DNA from: Actinomycetospora lemnae
GTDB taxonomy: Bacteria > Actinomycetota > Actinomycetes > Mycobacteriales > Pseudonocardiaceae
Direction: 5' to 3'
Assembly: GCF_028737315.1 (NCBI RefSeq)
Contig: NZ_JAQZAO010000012.1
Coordinates: 88,129-152,128 of the forward strand
DNA: 64,000 nt
Position numbers and translations under genes: made by a program. The notes beneath the pieces were generated by a model. That model was not told the DNA's origin, did no database searches, and saw only the letters and a list, made by a program, of their open reading frames with translations. Positions 17,481 to 26,522 of the stretch are shown piece by piece. Every line of letters starts with the position of its first letter. Within the stretch, counting starts at the first letter, position 1.

Positions 17481-17813
17481 TCAGTCGGTCGGCAGGCGGG
17501 AGTCCAGGTGCGTGCTGTGGCTGCCGTCGAACATGCGGCTGGCGGCCATGCGTCGGGCGAGCTCGGCGCCGGCGTTCATGTGCTGCGCGATGGCCTGCAT
17601 CGAGTGCCCCGGTCCACCGGACGCGGGCGGCTGGAGATCGACGGTGCGCAGGAGCCGCACGGCGGCGTCGAGCATGTCGGCGACCGCCGCCGCGACGTCG
17701 GGCTTGCCGACCTCGCTGACCTTGTCGGTCGCCGGACCCGCGTCGCGGCCGGCGCGCAGCGCTCTCGCTGCCTCGGTCATCGCGGTGATCGCCACCTGCT
17801 CGGCGCTGTCCAT
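17481..17813 (-). CDS. hypothetical small helical protein
   Basis: A 110-residue protein with no recognised family. It is Ala-rich and probably all helical, with amphipathic stretches TEAARALRAGRDA and AADMLDAAVRLLRTV and a C-terminal part rich in His and Arg. There is no membrane helix or signal. The ATG at 17813 is the first reasonable start, but its ribosome site is weak. The gene diverges from the CPBP protease at 18051. Confidence 0.5.
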   Translation of the reverse strand: MDSAEQVAITAMTEAARALRAGRDAGPATDKVSEVGKPDVAAAVADMLDAAVRLLRTVDLQPPASGGPGHSMQAIAQHMNAGAELARRMAASRMFDGSHSTHLDSRLPTD

Positions 17814-18050
17814 CGCCGTCGAGTCTTGTCCGCCCCGCCGGAGACCGCGCGACGACCGTTCGCTCCGCGGCAGGTCGCTGCGCTGACAGGACCGATCGCC
17901 GACCTTTCCTCCCGGTGACAGAAGGCTCCTCCTGCGGCCACGAGGTTCGCGCCGCGGGGCCACAGACCGCACCGCAGAACCCGTCGACCCTGCTGACAGG
18001 GGTCGTCGCCCCTGCACCGTGCCGTCCTCGACCTCGTGGGAGGAACCACC

Positions 18051-19016
18051 ATGACCGCTGTTCACCCGTCCGCCACACCGACGCCGGCACCGGCACCGGC
18101 ACCGCAGACCGTCGTCCCCGGTGACACGCACTCCGTCGTGCCACCGCCGGTGACCTACGACCATCTCGCCCGGACGGCGGGCCGCCGCTGGTACAACGGT
18201 CCGGCCGCGCTGCTGCTGATCGTCGTCACGGGCCTGCTGTTCGTGATCGTGGTCGGCATCGCCGTCAGCCTGGCGTCCCTGATCGCGGGAATCCCCCTCG
18301 ACGCCGACGGCTTCCCGGCCGACCCCGCGTGGTCGACAGCGGCCGGCCTCGTGACCATCGCCGCCGTCCTGCCCGCGGTGCTCCTGGTCGTGCGGTTCGT
18401 GGAGCGGCGCCGGCCCGGGACGCTGTCGTCGGTCACCGGACGCCTGCGCGGTCGCTGGCTCGCGATGTGCCTGGTGCCCGCGCTCGCGGTCTCCGCCCTG
18501 GTCGGCGTGGTGGGCGTGCTCGTCGACCCGACCCAGGGCACCTTCGCGGGCTGGTCGTCGTTCCTCGGCGTCGCCGTCGTGGCGCTGGCGCTCACACCGT
18601 TCCAGGTCGCGGCCGAGGAGTACCTGTTCCGCGGTTGGATCGTGCAGGCCTTCGGCGCCGTCGTCCGCAGCCCGTGGCCCGGCGTCGCGGTGAGCGCCGT
18701 CCTGTTCGCGCTGGTCCACGAGGGTGCGACGGCGAGCGTGTGGGGCTTCGCCGACCTCGTGGTGTTCGCGGTCGTGCTCTCGGTCGTGACCCTGCGGACC
18801 GGCGGCCTCGAGGCTGCCCTGGCCCTGCACGTGGTCCACAACACCGTCTGCTGGGTCGCCGCGGCCGCCTACGGCGCGACCGACTCCATCGCCGACTACA
18901 CCGAGGTCGGACCCGGGGTGTTCGTCGTCTCGACGCTCGGCACCGCGCTCTACGCAGCCACCGTGCTGGTGCTGGCCCGGCGCCGGGGCGTCGCGACCAC
19001 GACGCGACCGGCATAG
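18051..19016 (+). CDS. CPBP family intramembrane metalloprotease
   Basis: A 321-residue polytopic membrane protein (about eight helices) with all three CPBP (Abi/CAAX-like) motifs in order: EE-x3-R in AAEEYLFRGW, F-x3-H in FALVHEG, and H-x3-N in HVVHNT. These form the metal site of Rce1-type proteases. The first 45 residues are Pro/Ala-rich and cytoplasmic. ATG 18051 follows GGAGGAA. Bacterial members often process small peptides or take part in self-immunity, but no peptide gene lies nearby, so the substrate is unknown. Confidence 0.88.
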   Translation: MTAVHPSATPTPAPAPAPQTVVPGDTHSVVPPPVTYDHLARTAGRRWYNGPAALLLIVVTGLLFVIVVGIAVSLASLIAGIPLDADGFPADPAWSTAAGLVTIAAVLPAVLLVVRFVERRRPGTLSSVTGRLRGRWLAMCLVPALAVSALVGVVGVLVDPTQGTFAGWSSFLGVAVVALALTPFQVAAEEYLFRGWIVQAFGAVVRSPWPGVAVSAVLFALVHEGATASVWGFADLVVFAVVLSVVTLRTGGLEAALALHVVHNTVCWVAAAAYGATDSIADYTEVGPGVFVVSTLGTALYAATVLVLARRRGVATTTRPA

Positions 19017-19075
19017 GCCGCGTCGAGGACGTCTCGCGGCAGCTCGCGCTCGGCCACCCGCCGTACCGTGGGCGG

Positions 19076-19609
19076 GTGTCCGCAGCGAGGTCGTGTCGAC
19101 GGTGCTCCGAGGGCTCGCGGCCCTGGCAGGTCGCGCTGTGCGGCACCCGGGCCCGGCTGCACGGCGACGACCCGGCCGCTCAGCTCGTCCGCTTCGTCAC
19201 GGTCGGCGTGATCAGTTCGCTGGTCTACTTCGGTGTGTTCCTGCTGCTGCGGTCCGTCGGCAGCCAGCCGGCCAACCTGGCCGGCGCCGTCGTCTCGTCC
19301 GTGCTCGCCAACGAGCTGCACCGGCGCCTCACGTTCCACGCCGGCGGGCGAGTCGACTGGTGGACGGCGCAGTGGGAGGGCGGCGGGCTGGCCGCGGCCG
19401 GCTTGGTCGCCACGTCGACGGCCCTGGCCGTGCTCGATCCCGTGGTGAGCGAGGCCTGGTGGGCGCAGGTGCTGCTCATCGGTGCGGTGACCGGCGCGGT
19501 CGGTCTGGTGCGGTTCGTCTTCCTGCGGCTCTGGGTGTTCTCCAGCCACGCACGTCGGACCGCCAGGCCGTCACCGTCGCCTCCCGTCCCGACGCCGCCG
19601 CGCCCATGA
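19076..19609 (+). CDS. GtrA family membrane protein
   Basis: A 177-residue protein with the GtrA pattern of four membrane helices starting at FVTVGVISSLVYFGVFLLL. It also has the conserved NELHRRLTFH loop after helix 2 and the C-terminal LRLWVF. GtrA proteins are thought to help flip undecaprenyl-linked sugars for cell-envelope glycosylation. The first 40 residues, with three cysteines, are unusual for the family. GTG 19076 is the most upstream start in frame. It lies 59 bases after the CPBP gene and is probably cotranscribed. Confidence 0.72.
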   Translation: MSAARSCRRCSEGSRPWQVALCGTRARLHGDDPAAQLVRFVTVGVISSLVYFGVFLLLRSVGSQPANLAGAVVSSVLANELHRRLTFHAGGRVDWWTAQWEGGGLAAAGLVATSTALAVLDPVVSEAWWAQVLLIGAVTGAVGLVRFVFLRLWVFSSHARRTARPSPSPPVPTPPRP

Positions 19610-19651
19610 CCTCGCATGTCCATCCGGATGGCCATGAGCTGGCGAATCGTT

Positions 19652-20626
19652 CTACTTCGCGCAGCACGAGGTGAGGCTGTACCACGTGCCGGGGTCCCGA
19701 GCTCCCGTCACCACCTGCCGTATCGCCTCCACCACCAGGGCGGGCTCGTCCTGGTAGATGTCGTGGCCGCTGCGTGCGGCGATGCTGTGTCTTGCGGCTG
19801 GGGTGAGCGTGGCGAGGTCGTCCTGCAGCGCTCGCCAGCTCCGTTCCAGCTCCGCGACCGGGAACCCCGGGATGGGGACCTCGACCGCCTGGCCCCGAGT
19901 GAGCACGGCCAACGGGATCGGCCGCAGCGGCACCGCCGTCCGGGTCTGCGCCAGCAGAGCGTCGCCGCGGTCGGCGTCGACCAGTTCGACGTCGGGATAT
20001 CGCTCTCGCAGGGAGGAAGGCCCGCCCTGCACCTGGGCGAGCTGTTCGGGGGTCAGGAGGCGCCGCAGCTCGGCGTTGTACCGCTCGTGCGCGGCGTCGA
20101 CGAGGACCACCCCGACGACGTCGTCGGGGTGGGCGGCGGCGTAGAGGCGGGCGTAGAGGCCACCGAGTGAGTGGGCCGCGAGCACGTACGGGCCGGGGAC
20201 ACGGGCAGCCAGCAACAGCGCATGCAGATCGGCGACCGTGTCCTCGGGCGAGCGCGGCTGAGGCACCGGGTCGCTGCGGCTGCGTTCGGCCGGGTCGTCG
20301 ACCGACTCACCGACGGTGCCGGGCCGGTCGTAGGCACAGACCCGGGTGAAGCCGGACGTTCCCGGAAGGACCGCCGGTGCCGGCACGCCGGGGGACAGCA
20401 CGCTCCATGCACTGCCGCGGTTCCCGTAACCGGCGATCAGGACGACGGTGGGGCCGCCCGTACCGCGGCACTCGATGTACATCCTCCTGCCGCCGACATC
20501 GACGGGGCCGGCGAAATCACCGTTTGCCGGTGGTGGTGCGCTCGACGCTGCCGCGCTGCACGCCGTTGCCGTGAGCAGCACACTCGTCGCCGCGGCGACC
20601 AGCGCTCTGATGAACAACCTCGTCAA
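19652..20626 (-). CDS. secreted lipoprotein alpha/beta-hydrolase
   Basis: A 324-residue enzyme with a lipoprotein signal ending at the cysteine in LLTATACSA, so it is anchored outside the cell. The hydrolase core shows the nucleophile elbow AHSLGG and the His in RSGHD. IAGYGNRGS supplies the oxyanion region, and the acid residue is probably in VDADRGD or nearby. The substrate is an ester or amide and cannot be told. The TTG at 20626 has GGAG seven bases upstream and gives a full signal peptide; a GTG at codon 16 would cut it off. The gene is convergent with GtrA. Confidence 0.8.
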   Translation of the reverse strand: MTRLFIRALVAAATSVLLTATACSAAASSAPPPANGDFAGPVDVGGRRMYIECRGTGGPTVVLIAGYGNRGSAWSVLSPGVPAPAVLPGTSGFTRVCAYDRPGTVGESVDDPAERSRSDPVPQPRSPEDTVADLHALLLAARVPGPYVLAAHSLGGLYARLYAAAHPDDVVGVVLVDAAHERYNAELRRLLTPEQLAQVQGGPSSLRERYPDVELVDADRGDALLAQTRTAVPLRPIPLAVLTRGQAVEVPIPGFPVAELERSWRALQDDLATLTPAARHSIAARSGHDIYQDEPALVVEAIRQVVTGARDPGTWYSLTSCCAK

Positions 20627-20852
20627 CTCCGCGCTCCGCTGTCCTCGAGCTCCGCGCCGAGCCCCACTCCGAACCCGGCACTTCGGCGAACTCGCAGAGG
20701 AGCGCCGGAACGGGCGCGCTCATGCCAGACATGCAGCATGCTCGCGTGATCTCCGGAACGGAACGAGGATCACGAACGGGCCTCGGGCGCTCACATCGAG
20801 TGAGCAGATCGGACAGGTCGCGCAGGGATCACTCTCCCGGTCGACGTCACCG

Positions 20853-21440
20853 CTACGGGTCGGCGCGGATCCCACGGTGGACGATGTCGACGAGGCCCTC
20901 CAGCCATTCGCCCGTCGGGCCGGCCTGCTCGAGCAGCGTGCGGTGGATGATGGCGCCGACGAGCGTGAAGATGGCCTGCTGGGGGTCGACCCCGGGCCGC
21001 CACTCTCCTCGTGCGCGGGCGCGCTCGGCCAGCGACGACGCCGAGTGGCCGTCGCCCGCGCGCTGCAGGGCAGCACCGCCCAGGTCGCCGCGGGCGGTGG
21101 TGGCGAGGGCCGCTCGCAGGAGCGCGACGCCGTCGGGCCGGGCGGCGAGATCGGCGATGGGTGCGGCGAGGGCGAGCAGGTCGCCCCGGAGGCTGCCGGT
21201 GTCGGGGCTGTCGCCGAACTCCTCGAGGAGGCCCTCCATGGCCGCCGCGACGAGGGCCTCCCGGGTGGGCCAGCGGCGGTAGACGCTGGTCTTGTTGACC
21301 TCCGCGCGGCGGGCGACCCGCTCGACGCTGAGGCCCTCGAACCCGGTCTCGGCGAGCTCGGCACGGACCGCGGCGAGGACCGCGGACACGACCGTGGCGC
21401 CGCGCGGCCGGCCGGCGTCGCGCCGAGGCGGGCCGGTCAC
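20853..21440 (-). CDS. TetR family repressor, likely controls the upstream P450
   Basis: A 195-residue TetR/AcrR regulator. The N-terminal helix-turn-helix is clear (VERVARRAEVNKTSVYRRW, about residues 40-60), followed by a TetR_C-like ligand domain. GTG 21440 overlaps the P450 stop by four bases, giving a two-gene operon; the longer frame from 21491 would invade the P450 gene. A perfect palindrome of the expected size lies over the P450 ribosome site (22709-22727), so autoregulation with repression of the P450 is the simplest reading. The ligand is unknown. Confidence 0.87.
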   Translation of the reverse strand: MTGPPRRDAGRPRGATVVSAVLAAVRAELAETGFEGLSVERVARRAEVNKTSVYRRWPTREALVAAAMEGLLEEFGDSPDTGSLRGDLLALAAPIADLAARPDGVALLRAALATTARGDLGGAALQRAGDGHSASSLAERARARGEWRPGVDPQQAIFTLVGAIIHRTLLEQAGPTGEWLEGLVDIVHRGIRADP

Positions 21441-22696
21441 AGCAGCACCGGCAACGACTCGAGTCCGCGCACGATCGCTCCGCCCCGCCATGCCGGGGGC
21501 GCCGTGGGATCGACACGACGCAGGGCCGGCGCCCGGCGCAGCAGGGCCGGGACGGCGATCTGGGCCTCGAGCCTGGCCAGCGGGGCGCCGAGGCAGTAGT
21601 GCGCGCCCTTGCCGAAGGCGAGGTGCGGATTGGGCGAGCGGGTCAGGTCGAGACGGTCGGGGTCGGTGAACGCCGCGGGGTCGCGGTTGGCCGAGGCGAT
21701 CGCGGCGAGCACCAGCGACCCCCGCGGGATCGTGACACCGGCGACCTCCACGTCCGTGGCGGACCAGCGTTCGGTGGCGGTCTGCACCGGGCTGGTGAAG
21801 CGCAGCAGCTCCTCGACCGCCGTCCGCACCACCTCGGGGTCGTCGCTGCCGGACCGCAGCAGGTCCGCCTGGTCGGGGTGCTCGAGCAGGGCCAGCGTGC
21901 CCGCCCCCATGAGGTTGACGGTGGTCTCGTGGCCCGCGGTGAGCAGCAGGACCAGCATGGCGAGGATCTCGTCGGTCGTGAGCCCGTCGTCGCCGTCGCG
22001 GGCCGCGACCAGCCCGGACACCAGGTCGTCACGGGGGTCGCGGCTCCGGGCGACGATCAGCCGGCGGAGGTAGTGCATGAACCACAGGACCGACCCGATG
22101 CTGCGCAGCGGGCGCTCGCCGACGGCGAGCAACGCCCGGGTCCAGGCCCGGAACCGCGGGACGTGCTCCTCGGGGACGCCGATGATGCGGGCGATCAGGA
22201 TCAGCGGGAGCGGGGCGGCGAAGTCGCCGATCAGGTCCATCACGCCCCGCCGCTGCGCGGTGTCGAGCAGTGACTCCGTGAGCTGTTCGGCCTGCTCACG
22301 CATCAGCTCGATCCGATGCGGTGTGAACGCCTGGCGCACCAGGCGGCGCAGTCGGTCGTGATCGGGCCCGTCGAGGCTGAGCAGGCCACGCTCCAGCGGG
22401 GCCAGCACCTTCGGCACCCCGCGACCGGCCGCCGCGACCCCCGGACGCAGCGCGTCCTGCCGGTTCTTGCGCAGGCGCGGATCGCGCAGAGCGGCCTCGA
22501 CGTCGGGATGGCGGGTGATCACCCACGCCGTGCTCCCCCGCGCCCAGCGCACCGGCTGCACCGGCGCGTCGTCCCGCAGCCGAGCCCAGAACCCGAAGGG
22601 CTCGGCGGCGAAGTCCCGGCTCGTGATGTCCACCGAGGCGAGCTCGCCCACCGAGAGGCTGTCCCAGACCGGCGCCTGCACGCGCGGTGTCCCCAT
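21437..22696 (-). CDS. cytochrome P450
   Basis: A 419-residue soluble bacterial P450 monooxygenase with every key motif: the I-helix oxygen-activation site AGHETT, the K-helix E-x-x-R in EELLR, and the haem loop FGKGAHYCLG with its cysteine ligand. It should insert oxygen into an organic substrate using electrons from a ferredoxin pair, which is not encoded nearby. ATG 22696 has GGAGGGGG at good spacing. A TTG at 22714 inside the operator is less likely. It is cotranscribed with the TetR gene. The substrate cannot be predicted. Confidence 0.9.
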   Translation of the reverse strand: MGTPRVQAPVWDSLSVGELASVDITSRDFAAEPFGFWARLRDDAPVQPVRWARGSTAWVITRHPDVEAALRDPRLRKNRQDALRPGVAAAGRGVPKVLAPLERGLLSLDGPDHDRLRRLVRQAFTPHRIELMREQAEQLTESLLDTAQRRGVMDLIGDFAAPLPLILIARIIGVPEEHVPRFRAWTRALLAVGERPLRSIGSVLWFMHYLRRLIVARSRDPRDDLVSGLVAARDGDDGLTTDEILAMLVLLLTAGHETTVNLMGAGTLALLEHPDQADLLRSGSDDPEVVRTAVEELLRFTSPVQTATERWSATDVEVAGVTIPRGSLVLAAIASANRDPAAFTDPDRLDLTRSPNPHLAFGKGAHYCLGAPLARLEAQIAVPALLRRAPALRRVDPTAPPAWRGGAIVRGLESLPVLL

Positions 22697-22708
22697 CGAC
22701 CCCCTCCT

Positions 22709-22727
22709 TTGCAACGTCTCGTTGCAA
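22709..22727. promoter_or_regulatory. TetR-type operator palindrome
   Basis: TTGCAACG (22709-22716) and CGTTGCAA (22720-22727) form a perfect 8-bp inverted repeat around a 3-base spacer. It sits 13 bases upstream of the P450 start, over or next to its ribosome site and promoter. Size, symmetry and position match operators bound by TetR dimers, and the operon's own last gene is a TetR regulator. The palindrome is seen in the sequence; binding is inferred. Confidence 0.75.
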
Positions 22728-22804
22728 TCGTAGGGACGGCCCGGCCCTCAGGGAAGACGTGGACCCAGGTGTTGCCCAAAAACACGAAATCTGCTTCACT
22801 CTTC

Positions 22805-22930
22805 GCTGTGGAGGGGAGTATCCCCCGCGTCCTCGTCGTCACCACGGCATTGATCCCGCGAGCACGGGACGGACCCGGCGAGGCGGACCCGCACCGTCAG
22901 GGGCCGGGTCGGGAGAGACCTCCGAGTGTC
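22805..22930 (+). promoter_or_regulatory. probable yybP-ykoY manganese riboswitch upstream of terC
   Basis: The leader contains the two conserved halves of the yybP-ykoY aptamer: GGGGAGTA at 22813-22820 and GAGAGACC at 22913-22920. GGAGG next to the first half (22811 region) can pair with CCTCC at 22919-22923 to form stem P1. GC-rich hairpins lie between, including GCCGGGTC with GACCCGGC-like sequence. The gene behind it is TerC, a known target of this Mn2+ sensor. A covariance search was not possible, so the call rests on motif and context. Confidence 0.6.
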
Positions 22931-22956
22931 GAACGCCGCACCTCGGAGGACAGCAC

Positions 22957-24072
22957 ATGGACGTCACGTTCGGGATCTGGCTCGCGGTCATCGCGGGCAT
23001 CGTCGCCATGCTCGCGGTGGACCTCGTCGCCCACCGCCGGGCCCACGTCATCGGGGTCCGCGAGGCCGCCGCCTGGTCGGCGCTGTGGGTGGCGATCGGG
23101 GTCGGCTTCGGGATCGCGGTGTGGTGGATCTGGGGTGCTGAGTTCGGCCACCAGTACTTCGCCGGCTACCTCATCGAGAAATCGCTCGCCGTCGACAACG
23201 TCTTCGTCTGGGCGGTGATCTTCAGCTTCTTCGCCGTCCCCCGCGAGTACCAGCACCGGGTGCTGTTCCTGGGGGTGGTCGGCGCCCTCGTGCTCCGCGG
23301 CGCGTTCATCGCCGCGGGCGCCGTGCTGATCGCCAACTTCTCCTGGGTGCTCTACCTGTTCGCGGCGTTCCTCGTCGTCACCGGCATCCGGATGGCCGTC
23401 CAGCGCGACAGCCACATCGACCCCGAACGCTCCCGCACCCTGCGCTGGTTCCGCCGCCTGGTGCCGATGACCGACGCCTTCCACGGCCAGCGCTTCCTCG
23501 TCCGGCGCCACGGGGTCCTGCTCGCCACTCCCCTGCTCGCCGTCCTCGTGCTCGTCGAGGCCACCGACGTCGTCTTCGCGGTCGACTCGATCCCGGCCAT
23601 CTTCGCCGTCACCGACGAGCCGTTCCTGGTGTTCACCGCCAACGCCTTCGCGCTGCTCGGCCTGCGGGCCATGTACTTCCTGCTCGCCGACCTCGTCCAC
23701 CGCTTCGTCTACCTCAAGCTCGGGCTCGCCCTGGTCCTCGTGTGGGTGGGCATCAAGATGGCCCTCAAGGTGGACATCACCTACATCCCCACCCCGATCT
23801 CGCTCGCGGTCATCACCACGATCCTGACCGTCGCGATCGGCGCCAGCCTCTGGACCACCCGCGGACAGAGCGCCCACGCCGTCGCCGTCCCGGCCGGCGC
23901 CCCGCCGTTCCGGCAGGCCACGGCCGAGGAGCTGGCCGAGCTCGAGCCGTTGTGGAGCCGACGCGACCGACCCGGCGTCGCCCAGCCGGCCGCGACCGCC
24001 GCCCCCGACACCGCCGCCCCCGACACCGCCGCCCCCGACACGAACGACACCACCTCGGGACGGAAGTCGTGA
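22957..24072 (+). CDS. TerC family integral membrane protein, probable Mn2+ exporter
   Basis: A 371-residue polytopic protein (about nine helices). It has the family signatures EKSLAVDNVFVW in the first half and EATDVVFAVDSIPAIFAV in the second, whose acidic residues form the metal path. TerC/Alx proteins export manganese or are linked to tellurite resistance. The C-terminal 60 residues are cytoplasmic and end in three exact APDTA repeats. ATG 22957 follows GGAGGA. A probable manganese riboswitch in the leader supports the metal-export role. Confidence 0.88.
   Translation: MDVTFGIWLAVIAGIVAMLAVDLVAHRRAHVIGVREAAAWSALWVAIGVGFGIAVWWIWGAEFGHQYFAGYLIEKSLAVDNVFVWAVIFSFFAVPREYQHRVLFLGVVGALVLRGAFIAAGAVLIANFSWVLYLFAAFLVVTGIRMAVQRDSHIDPERSRTLRWFRRLVPMTDAFHGQRFLVRRHGVLLATPLLAVLVLVEATDVVFAVDSIPAIFAVTDEPFLVFTANAFALLGLRAMYFLLADLVHRFVYLKLGLALVLVWVGIKMALKVDITYIPTPISLAVITTILTVAIGASLWTTRGQSAHAVAVPAGAPPFRQATAEELAELEPLWSRRDRPGVAQPAATAAPDTAAPDTAAPDTNDTTSGRKS
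23998..24043. repeat. three 15-bp tandem repeats encoding APDTA
   Basis: The end of the TerC gene holds three consecutive copies of a 15-base unit (GCCGCCCCCGACACC). They encode A-A-P-D-T in frame, forming a flexible acidic tail. The number of units is likely to vary between strains by slippage. Confidence 0.85.
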
Positions 24073-24359
24073 TCCCTCCTGCGCCGGACGCGCACAGGCG
24101 AACGCCCTCCGTGGTGGTCGATCTCAGCCGGGTGCCCCGCTGCGCGTGCCTGGCTGCAGGCCGCGCACCTGGCGCCATGAACCCGCCGAGCGCCCGGCCC
24201 GGGCAACCCCGAGCCCTCCAGCGTCGGACCTGCCCGGAGTGCGGGCAGGTCATGGCGCCGGTCGACGCCGACGCAGGCCCCACGGACGGCTGGTGGCAGT
24301 GCACCGGACGACACCGGTGGCTCATCCGCGACGGTCGACTCGTGCGACGAGGCCCGTGA
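24069..24359 (+). CDS. small zinc-ribbon-like protein, unknown function
   Basis: A 96-residue protein whose C-terminal half has CPECGQVM and, 28 residues on, WQCTGRHRW, a possible zinc-binding set. The N-terminal half is low-complexity. GTG 24069 overlaps the TerC stop by four bases, which supports translational coupling. An ATG at 24177 would leave a 60-residue zinc-ribbon protein but has no ribosome site. I know no family match. Confidence 0.45.
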   Translation: MIPPAPDAHRRTPSVVVDLSRVPRCACLAAGRAPGAMNPPSARPGQPRALQRRTCPECGQVMAPVDADAGPTDGWWQCTGRHRWLIRDGRLVRRGP

Positions 24360-24549
24360 CGGGCCGCGGGTGGTGGGACGCGTCGGCGGGTGCGTTCGAG
24401 TCGCGCCTCGACGAACCGTCCGCGCGACGGGAGGCCTGGACGTCCCCGCCGGGCCTGACCGGACGACCTCTCCCTCGGGGCCTCCGGGCCGGCACGGAGG
24501 GACGGTTCGGCCCTGCCCCGCCGACCGTCATCGGCACGACCCTCGGGAG

Positions 24550-24981
24550 GTGCGCAGGGAGACGACGAGCTCGGTGTGGGGGCCGTGGCTGCTGGGCTGG
24601 TGCGGGGTGCTCGTGCTGGCGCTGGCCAACGGCACGCTGCGGGCGCTGGTGACGCAGCCCTGGCTGGGCGAAACCGTCGCACGAGCGCTCGCGACGGTGA
24701 TCCTGCTCGTGGCGCTCACGGGCCTGGTGTGGTGGTTGCACCGGCGGCGTCCGATCCCGACCGCCCGGCAGGCCTGGGCGATCGGGGCGACGTGGACGGC
24801 GATGACCCTGGCCTTCGAGTTCGGTTGGGGCGGGCTCGTCGCCGGGCTGACGTGGTCGACGATGCTCGCCGACTACGACCTGACCGCGGGGCGCCTCTGG
24901 ATCCTCGTCCCGATCTGGACCGCATTGGCCCCGGCCGTCGTGCGCCAGGCACAGCGCCGCGCCCCCGCGGCTGCCCGGTGA
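24550..24981 (+). CDS. hypothetical four-helix membrane protein
   Basis: About 143 residues with four predicted membrane helices (starting WGPWLLGWCGVLVLALA, then TVILLVALTGLVWWL, WAIGATWTAMTLAF and LWILVPIWTALAP) and a basic tail. The start is uncertain: GTG 24550 or GTG 24574. The open frame extends upstream to 24370, but that part looks non-coding. Its stop overlaps the next start by four bases, forming a three-gene membrane operon. No function is known. Confidence 0.62.
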   Translation: MRRETTSSVWGPWLLGWCGVLVLALANGTLRALVTQPWLGETVARALATVILLVALTGLVWWLHRRRPIPTARQAWAIGATWTAMTLAFEFGWGGLVAGLTWSTMLADYDLTAGRLWILVPIWTALAPAVVRQAQRRAPAAAR

Positions 24982-26522
24982 CCGGCACCCTGGCCACGGC
25001 GGGCCCCGACGGGACCGCCGCCGATCTCCGGCCACGGCGGTGGCACCGGGCCGTGATCGTCGTGGCCCTCGTCGCCCTCGCCGGTTCGCTGACGGCCCTC
25101 GCGATGCCACGGGGGCCGATCACGCCGGTGGGCGTGGTCGTGGCCATGGCCGTCGGCGCCGCCGTGGGCACCCTCGCCGGCTTCGTGCTGCGGTCGCGCT
25201 GGGCGATGCTCCTCGCGCCGGTGGTCTTCGCCGTGGCCGTCGAGCTCGGCCGGGTCGGCGTCGTGGGGCCGACGGTGGACCGCCCTCAGATCTCGACGTT
25301 CTTCGGCGTGCTCGTCCTCGTCCTGGGCCGCGGGTTCCACGCGCTGGTCCAGCTGCTGCCGATGGTGCTGGGGGCGGCGGTGGGCGCGGGGCTCGCACGG
25401 CGGCGCTCCGGGGCGGCGGTCGCCCACGCGCGGCGCCGGGCGGCGCAGTGGGCCCGCCGCGGGGTCGCGGCGCTGGTCGCGGTCGCCCTCGTCGCCGTGG
25501 CCGTCGTGCTGACCCGCCCGGGAACGACCGCGCCGATCGTGGACCCAGCCGGTCGCCCGGTGCCGGGCAGTGTCGCCGAGCTGGCCACCGTCCGTCTCGG
25601 CGGCCACGACCAGACGGTGATGATCCGCGGACGCGACGCGAACGCGCCGGTGGTGCTCTACCTCGCCGGCGGGCCCGGGCAGAGCGACCTGGGCTACGCC
25701 CGGGCCTACATGACCGAACTCGAGGACGACGTCGTGGTCGCGGTCTGGGACCAGCGCGGCACCGGTACCTCCTACGCCGCCCTCGACCCCACGAGCACCT
25801 GGACCCTCGACCGCGCGGTCGAGGACACCGCGGAGCTCGCGACCTACCTGCGCGACCGGTTCGGCCAGCAGAAGGTCTACCTCGTCGGCAACTCGTGGGG
25901 CAGCACGCTCGGGGTGCTGGCCGTCCAGCGCCACCCCGAGCTGTTCGCCGCCTACGTCGGCACCGGGCAGATGGCCAGCCAGCTCGAGGCCGACCGGATC
26001 ATCTACGGGCAGGTGCTCGACCTGGCCGCCCGCACCGGCGACGTGGCGCTCACCGAGCGGATGCGGGCCGCGGGGCCGCCGCCCTACCGCGACGTCTACG
26101 TCAACGCGATGCTCATCGACTACTACGACGCCATCGGCCCCTACCCCCGCACCGAGTACTTCCGGACCCAGGGTCCTCCCGGGATCGACGGCACCGGCGC
26201 CGACGAGTACGGCCCGCTGGACAAGGTCAACAAGCTCAAGGCCATGATCGACATGGGGTCGGTGATGTACCCCCAGCTCCAGGGGATCGACTTCCGCACC
26301 CAGGTGCCGCGACTGGAGGTGCCGGTCTACGTCGTCGCCGGGGCCCACGAGCTCACCGCCCGCTCCGGACCCGCCCGGCAGTGGTTCGACCGGCTGGACG
26401 CGCCCGTCAAGCAGTGGATCACCTTCGAGCGCTCGGGGCACGTCCCGCAGTTCGAGGAGTTCGAGCGCTTCCGTCAGGTGCTGCGCGACGTCGTGGCCCG
26501 GCACGGGGTGGAGAACCCGTGA
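24978..26522 (+). CDS. membrane-anchored alpha/beta-hydrolase (proline iminopeptidase-like)
   Basis: A 514-residue protein. The first 180 residues hold five or so membrane helices. The rest is an S33-type hydrolase with the oxyanion motif GGPGQ, the run DQRGTGTS, the nucleophile elbow GNSWGS and the catalytic His in ERSGHVPQ. The acid position reads AGAHELT, so Glu may replace the usual Asp. The catalytic domain is probably extracytoplasmic and cleaves peptides or esters there. GTG 24978 overlaps the previous stop (GTGA), and its own stop overlaps the next gene in the same way. Confidence 0.82.
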   Translation: MTGTLATAGPDGTAADLRPRRWHRAVIVVALVALAGSLTALAMPRGPITPVGVVVAMAVGAAVGTLAGFVLRSRWAMLLAPVVFAVAVELGRVGVVGPTVDRPQISTFFGVLVLVLGRGFHALVQLLPMVLGAAVGAGLARRRSGAAVAHARRRAAQWARRGVAALVAVALVAVAVVLTRPGTTAPIVDPAGRPVPGSVAELATVRLGGHDQTVMIRGRDANAPVVLYLAGGPGQSDLGYARAYMTELEDDVVVAVWDQRGTGTSYAALDPTSTWTLDRAVEDTAELATYLRDRFGQQKVYLVGNSWGSTLGVLAVQRHPELFAAYVGTGQMASQLEADRIIYGQVLDLAARTGDVALTERMRAAGPPPYRDVYVNAMLIDYYDAIGPYPRTEYFRTQGPPGIDGTGADEYGPLDKVNKLKAMIDMGSVMYPQLQGIDFRTQVPRLEVPVYVVAGAHELTARSGPARQWFDRLDAPVKQWITFERSGHVPQFEEFERFRQVLRDVVARHGVENP

